Shown one piece after another: positions 59,784-64,000 of a stretch of 64,000 nt of DNA. The stretch lies in the NCBI RefSeq assembly GCF_014697625.1, contig NZ_JACJSG010000024.1, positions 1 to 64,000 of the forward strand. Reading direction: 5' to 3'. The stretch comes from Anabaena azotica FACHB-119. GTDB taxonomy: Bacteria; Cyanobacteriota; Cyanobacteriia; Cyanobacteriales; Nostocaceae. Position numbers and translations under genes: made by a program. The notes beneath the pieces were generated by a model. That model was not told the DNA's origin and searched no databases. It saw only the letters and a list, made by a program, of their open reading frames with translations. Positions within the stretch are counted from its first letter, which is position 1, and the number at the start of each line of letters is the position of its first letter.

Positions 59784-61973
59784 TTAATTATCAATGTTAG
59801 ATAATATCTTATAAGCTTCATTAAACAAAAGCATCTTTTCTTGCGCCTGCTTTTGCAGTTCTGGCTTACCTACAAATAAATCTGGATGCCATTTTTTCAC
59901 TAAATTTCGGTAAGCCTGTTTCACATCAGCAAAAGATGCACCTTGTTGTAATTCTAATATCTTATAGGCGTGAGCAATTTTATCCTTTTCGCCTTGATTT
60001 TTTGGTGGTGTAGCTGTTTGCTGATTTTGAGAACTAGGTGAACCCATTTGTGCTTTTATCTGCGCTATTTCCTCATCCAATTCCCAGTTACGAAACTTCG
60101 CTTCTAACTCTGCTGGGTTAGGAGAAGGTGGCGGGGGAGTAGATACTTGCTGACGAGGTGGTTCTACTTTTTTCTCCGCAGTATTTCTTGGTGGGGGAGT
60201 AGATACTTGCTGACGAGGTGGTTCTACTTTTTTCTCCGCAGTATTTCTTGGTGGGGGAGTGTAAACCCTTTGCTGTTGTCGAGATGATGGTATTGCTGTA
60301 TAAGGCTGATAGTTAGAACTGATTTTGAATTTTGCCAACTCATGTAGTAATTGATTAAAGCCATTTTGCAATTGCTGTAATTCTTCCCGCTTTCTAGTAA
60401 TTTCCGGTGGTTCTGGACTAACTTTAAAACATATTATTATTTCAGCTTGGCGTTCGTATGCAGCTAAGATTGATAAACCTTGATGACTTAACTGAGAAAA
60501 ATAATCTTCGGTTGCAGCAATACAAAGTTTTGCTACTTGTTGATGATATGATTCTTTCACAAAATCATCATCTTGCTTTTGGACATTTTTGTTTAACAAA
60601 TAAGAAATACTACCCACCACAGCCGCACCTACAGGCCCACCTATTAGCCACCCAATACCGCCACCTACAGCAATTGAACCGGGTTCACTCCAAGTATCAT
60701 CATTATCTGGCTTAGGTGGTAATGTAATAGTTGGTTGACTAGGGAAGGGAATTAATAAATCTTCTGGTCTTTCTTCTTGGAAAAAATCATAGGCTTGATA
60801 CAGCCATTTGACTACTGCTAATTGTAAATCTTGTAGGTCTTTTTTCAGCTTATTAGTTTGCCAAGACTTAAAATTATTCTCAGCCAAAGCCACAGCAGCA
60901 TCAGATTGATATTTATTAAGTAAATTAGGTAAAGCTAACCAATCGCGTAACTCTTTCACACTGGTATTAAAGCCACGCTGAATCAAATCTAAAGCTTTTT
61001 GTTTAATCTCTAACTTAGTATTTTGTTTATCATTAAATGACTGAATTTCATTCACAAGTGGGTCAATTTTATGCTTTAATGATAATTGAATTTGCGAAGC
61101 GATCGCCTGCACTCTCGGCAACCTCACCCCACCCCGACTTTGTTGTAAAATCCCCACAACATTTTGCAAAGCCGCTTCAAAACTCGCCAAACCGCTACTG
61201 CTAGCCGCCGCGACATCACCTTTTAATCTGGCGCGTAAAGCAGGTAAAGCATCAACACGATATAAATTACTAAATCCTGGTGGTAATTCAGCCCGGAAAC
61301 TTTCAGCTACAAACCGCAAGCGATTTTGTACAGACTGTTGTTCTTCCGGTTCTAATAAATTAAGAAAATTAGCAACAAAAATAACCGTCTTAATACCCCT
61401 ATCCAATAACCAATCTCGCAGATTTTCTCGTTCTCCCAAAGTCATCAACTTACGCGCATCAAGTAACTGCACAACTAAATCTGCACTTAAAAGTTGTTCC
61501 TTAACTAAATTATCCTGTTCCTCCCTATCATTAGTTCCAGGTAAATCGATAAACTCTACACCAGTTTCTAAAAAAGGATGAGGACAGAACACCTCAACAG
61601 ATGCCACATCTTGGCGCATTTGTCGATTACCATCAAGAATAGCAAACTGTTGTAAAACCTCCGTACCACTGCGATAGACTTCCGTACCGTCCACTAACAT
61701 GATACGCGATCGCACATTAAAACCATACTTAACCGTAATCGCCGCGCCCGTAGTCGGAATTAAATCAATAGGTAAAGTCCGACTTCCCAACATGGCATTT
61801 AACAAAGTAGACTTACCATAATTAAAAAGCCCAAAAACCGCAATCCGAAAATTAGGATTCACCAGATAATCACATATAGAAATCACATCCCGATACTGTT
61901 TTGATTTTCTCTCCCACCCCAACAACTCACACCCAGACTTCAACCCACCAATTAAACCCTCATACTCCCTCAT
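59784..61973 (-). CDS. Dynamin-like GTPase fused to a C-terminal J domain
   Basis: The 729-residue protein has a dynamin-type GTPase domain: G1 GLFNYGKST (48-56), a G2 Thr in IPTTGAA and G3 DLPGTND. A helical stalk follows (about 280-400), then a Gly-rich hydrophobic hairpin (SIAVGGGIGWLIGGPVGAA) that may insert in membrane, a Pro-rich linker with a 60-base tandem duplication and a J domain (about 660-725) with the HPD motif at 696-698. J domains recruit Hsp70 (DnaK). The combination is uncommon. It lies downstream of a second dynamin on the same strand. Confidence 0.85.
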   Translation of the reverse strand: MREYEGLIGGLKSGCELLGWERKSKQYRDVISICDYLVNPNFRIAVFGLFNYGKSTLLNAMLGSRTLPIDLIPTTGAAITVKYGFNVRSRIMLVDGTEVYRSGTEVLQQFAILDGNRQMRQDVASVEVFCPHPFLETGVEFIDLPGTNDREEQDNLVKEQLLSADLVVQLLDARKLMTLGERENLRDWLLDRGIKTVIFVANFLNLLEPEEQQSVQNRLRFVAESFRAELPPGFSNLYRVDALPALRARLKGDVAAASSSGLASFEAALQNVVGILQQSRGGVRLPRVQAIASQIQLSLKHKIDPLVNEIQSFNDKQNTKLEIKQKALDLIQRGFNTSVKELRDWLALPNLLNKYQSDAAVALAENNFKSWQTNKLKKDLQDLQLAVVKWLYQAYDFFQEERPEDLLIPFPSQPTITLPPKPDNDDTWSEPGSIAVGGGIGWLIGGPVGAAVVGSISYLLNKNVQKQDDDFVKESYHQQVAKLCIAATEDYFSQLSHQGLSILAAYERQAEIIICFKVSPEPPEITRKREELQQLQNGFNQLLHELAKFKISSNYQPYTAIPSSRQQQRVYTPPPRNTAEKKVEPPRQQVSTPPPRNTAEKKVEPPRQQVSTPPPPSPNPAELEAKFRNWELDEEIAQIKAQMGSPSSQNQQTATPPKNQGEKDKIAHAYKILELQQGASFADVKQAYRNLVKKWHPDLFVGKPELQKQAQEKMLLFNEAYKILSNIDN
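60133..60260. repeat. Tandem 60-base duplication inside the J-domain GTPase gene
   Basis: Two nearly perfect copies of a 60-base unit (beginning GGGGGAGTAGATACTTGCTG and ending CGCAGTATTTCTT) are in frame and give two copies of a 20-residue PPRNTAEKKVEPPRQQVSTP unit. The flanking third partial copy shows an older expansion. Confidence 0.9.
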
Positions 61974-62041
61974 ACTCTCCCCTCCTCAACTAAAAACAGA
62001 GAGAGAAGAAAACCCCCTCTCCCTCATTAAACCTCCACCTT

Positions 62042-62110
62042 TAACAGTGAACAGTGAACAGTAAACAGTAAACATAACCTGATAACTGATAACTGATAAC
62101 TGATAACTGA
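62042..62110. repeat. ACAGTGA/TGATAAC heptamer array
   Basis: Four ACAGTGA/ACAGTAA units are followed by five TGATAAC units in the gap between the two dynamin genes. The same two motifs occur upstream of clpC. Confidence 0.9.
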
Positions 62111-62111
62111 A

Positions 62112-64000
62112 TCAGCCATAATAAGCCAACAAACTACTATAAGCCCCCTCAATCTTTTGCAACTGCGCTATCACATCCTCCTGTAAACTCTTAAACCTCC
62201 GCAACTCACCCTCCCTATTAATTTCCCTCGTTTTCTTCTGCTTCAGCAAATTATCCAACTCAGACTTACGAGAATTGATATCATCATTAATGCGTTTACT
62301 CACCTCCCGTTCATAAACATCAAAACATTCCTTCACCGCATCATATACAGTTTGAGATTGTTCATGTGCTACCTGCGGGAGATATTTCACCAACTCTGTC
62401 TTAGCAGTTTTTACTAACTCCTTCCGCGCTTGATCTGCTTGTAAAAAACCGACTCCCAAACCAAGTACAGCAAATCCAATAGGGCCTAAAAGTGTCCCGG
62501 TAACGGCTGTAATTATTCCCCCAATACCGATAACTGTGAAATAGTTTAAGAGGATATTCTTCCAATCAAAACCAGCACCAGCCATCGCTACCCCAGCTAG
62601 ATTTCCGCGAGTTAAAGATAACAATCCCATCGCCCATTTTGCCCAAGCTGGGGATTTATCATCTTCTGTAGTTGTGGTAGGGTTAACTGTAACTTTTTGT
62701 CCCGTAAGTTTTTCTGTTATTCTATCTGTTACTTGACTGTAAGATGCACCGTATTGAGAAGCACTATAAGACAGTTCTTTAAACGCCCGATTAATATCTT
62801 TCTCTGCTGTTAAAGTCCAGGCGGCGAACTTATCAGTCATGTATTCTTCAAAAGCTTTTTGTAATGCAGCATTAAATGCTTCCCGCTTACCACTACTGAG
62901 GAAGTCCAACAACTTTAACTCTGGTTGGTAGCGTAAGAAATCAGTTTCAAAAGTATTACCCAAATTTAATATATAGCTGCGGAAAGATTCAGAAACTTTT
63001 CTCGCTTGTGTATCTCTGGTATTGAGAATTTCCTTTTGAAATTGGTCGCGGATGTTGGTAAGTTTGGTAAACTCTGGTTCAACAGAATTGATGCGTTTTT
63101 TTAACTCATCAACATCGTGATCTAATAATGGTAGCCTGCGTCCAATGGCTTCGCGGGTGTGGTTTACAGCTTGTCTAGCAAGGGTTCTGGCTTGTCGTAG
63201 TTCGGCGATCGCTCTTTCTCTGGTAAGAAATATATTCAGACAAGCCATAAACTCAGGAAAGCCAGTCCCGGTTAAATCAGCTTCGGTATTTTTCAACCGC
63301 CGCCGCAATGCTTGAATTGATGAAAGTTCAAACACTCTTTCATCATAAATATCGTGACCATCTACATAACAATATTCTGATAAATTGGCTTTAAATACTT
63401 GCCGTAATCTATCTTCCGCCGCTTGCAACTCTTCTACATCATCAGGATCAATCAATGATTCTTTCACCTGATCCCAAGCATTAATTAAGAAGAAAACTGA
63501 TAAACCTCTACCTTTAATATAGTTTTCTAAATACCGACGCTCACCCAAAGTGCAAGGTTGGGAAGCTCTCATCACAAATAGGATAGCATGACAGTTGTTC
63601 ACATATCCCAAAGATAATTCATTACGTGCTTCCGTGTCATTCAACCCTGGACTATCAACAATTTCAATCCCCTTTTCTAATAAACTTAAAGGATATTCCA
63701 CCACTGCATAATCAACATCAGGAAAAGCTTGTTTTTTCTCTTGCTCTAACTTCTTCGCTTCGGCTGGATCAATGGTATATTTATATTTAAAACTAGCAAA
63801 ATCTAATACTTGTGGGCTTTTGCCATCATTAAAATGAATTGTAACTTTCTTCTCTGCCCCGTAGCGTAACACAGTTAAGACTGCCGTACAGGGATTCACA
63901 TCACTAGGTAGTAAATTCTCTCCAATCAAAGCATTAAGAAATGTACTTTTCCCTCGCTTCATATCGCCTAATACCAACAGGCGAAATACACCTTGTTTCA
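62112..64000 (-). CDS. Dynamin-like GTPase (5' end outside the window)
   Basis: The frame stays open to the right edge, so the N-terminus is missing. The visible part starts with FRLLVLGDMKRGKSTFLNAL (G1 loop) and has G3 DSPGLNDT, a G4 motif (FFLINAWD), a long helical stalk (about 260-420) and a hydrophobic paddle (about 470-540: VIGIGGIITAVTGTLLGP and IGFAVLGLGVGFL), then a C-terminal coiled coil. This is the layout of bacterial dynamin-like proteins such as the Nostoc BDLP, which remodel membranes. A heptamer array separates it from the J-domain dynamin downstream. Confidence 0.85.
   Translation of the reverse strand, partial: KQGVFRLLVLGDMKRGKSTFLNALIGENLLPSDVNPCTAVLTVLRYGAEKKVTIHFNDGKSPQVLDFASFKYKYTIDPAEAKKLEQEKKQAFPDVDYAVVEYPLSLLEKGIEIVDSPGLNDTEARNELSLGYVNNCHAILFVMRASQPCTLGERRYLENYIKGRGLSVFFLINAWDQVKESLIDPDDVEELQAAEDRLRQVFKANLSEYCYVDGHDIYDERVFELSSIQALRRRLKNTEADLTGTGFPEFMACLNIFLTRERAIAELRQARTLARQAVNHTREAIGRRLPLLDHDVDELKKRINSVEPEFTKLTNIRDQFQKEILNTRDTQARKVSESFRSYILNLGNTFETDFLRYQPELKLLDFLSSGKREAFNAALQKAFEEYMTDKFAAWTLTAEKDINRAFKELSYSASQYGASYSQVTDRITEKLTGQKVTVNPTTTTEDDKSPAWAKWAMGLLSLTRGNLAGVAMAGAGFDWKNILLNYFTVIGIGGIITAVTGTLLGPIGFAVLGLGVGFLQADQARKELVKTAKTELVKYLPQVAHEQSQTVYDAVKECFDVYEREVSKRINDDINSRKSELDNLLKQKKTREINREGELRRFKSLQEDVIAQLQKIEGAYSSLLAYYG

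Overview
The window is chromosomal DNA of a filamentous, heterocyst-type cyanobacterium (Nostocales, close to Nostoc/Anabaena). The evidence is the abundance of the HIP1 octamer GCGATCGC (for example near 6968, 8904, 11031 and 13452), short tandem arrays of heptanucleotides between genes (TGATAAC, TGACAGG and others), and cyanobacterial marker genes: the clock-associated LdpA, a Ycf45-like ATPase, a PII protein with Ser49 and Tyr51, an SLH-domain OprB-type porin and a DUF3288 protein. GC content is moderate and genes lie on both strands with long repeat-filled gaps.

Layout. 1-5117: tsaE/hetY, dihydroorotase, signal peptidase I and a MOSC protein. 6284-12544: a REC-GGDEF-EAL protein, ldpA, a Ycf45-like AAA/R3H protein and a VapBC-type toxin-antitoxin pair. 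12941-17620 (minus strand): an NAD cluster, pncB, nadD, a Nudix-like regulator with a broken Nudix box, and nadE. 18143-25095: a 50-residue protein with its own terminator, a five-PAS histidine kinase, an LCP-family ligase, a small membrane protein and an AI-2E-type transporter. 25096-26284 is a gene graveyard. 26285-30753: glnB, rdgB, a phosphohexomutase and a TolC-type protein. 30937-32576: a chromosomal ParM/ParR-like pair that matches the CorM/CorR cytoskeletal system. 32793-40224: DedA, an oxidoreductase, queC, a CNNM/CBS protein, a tRNA with CAU anticodon and pyrE. 40529-43198 is an accessory patch (HNH, an EACC1-like conflict-system protein, a ribbon-helix-helix-like protein, DUF433, Uma2). 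44504-51647: clpC, then two sensor kinases. 52396-56646: secreted and cell-envelope proteins. 57014-58608: a translationally coupled ATPase plus TOPRIM-like pair. 58920-59714: an EgtC-type amidotransferase. 59784-64000: two adjacent dynamin-like GTPases, one fused to a J domain; the second runs off the window.

Three loci could be unusual systems: the ParM/ParR-like pair, the split OLD-like ATPase/TOPRIM pair (possible defence module), and the tandem dynamins with a J domain (possible membrane remodelling or defence, perhaps with Hsp70 recycling).

A second theme is the density of small non-autonomous repeats. At least six families with terminal inverted repeats are visible. One, bounded by TATAGCAG/CTGCTATA, has about eight copies. 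Some elements are nested in others, and some sit in frame inside genes (ldpA, the MOSC gene, a membrane protein) or supply gene ends (pyrE, pncB). All assignments come from reading the sequence; no database search was possible.
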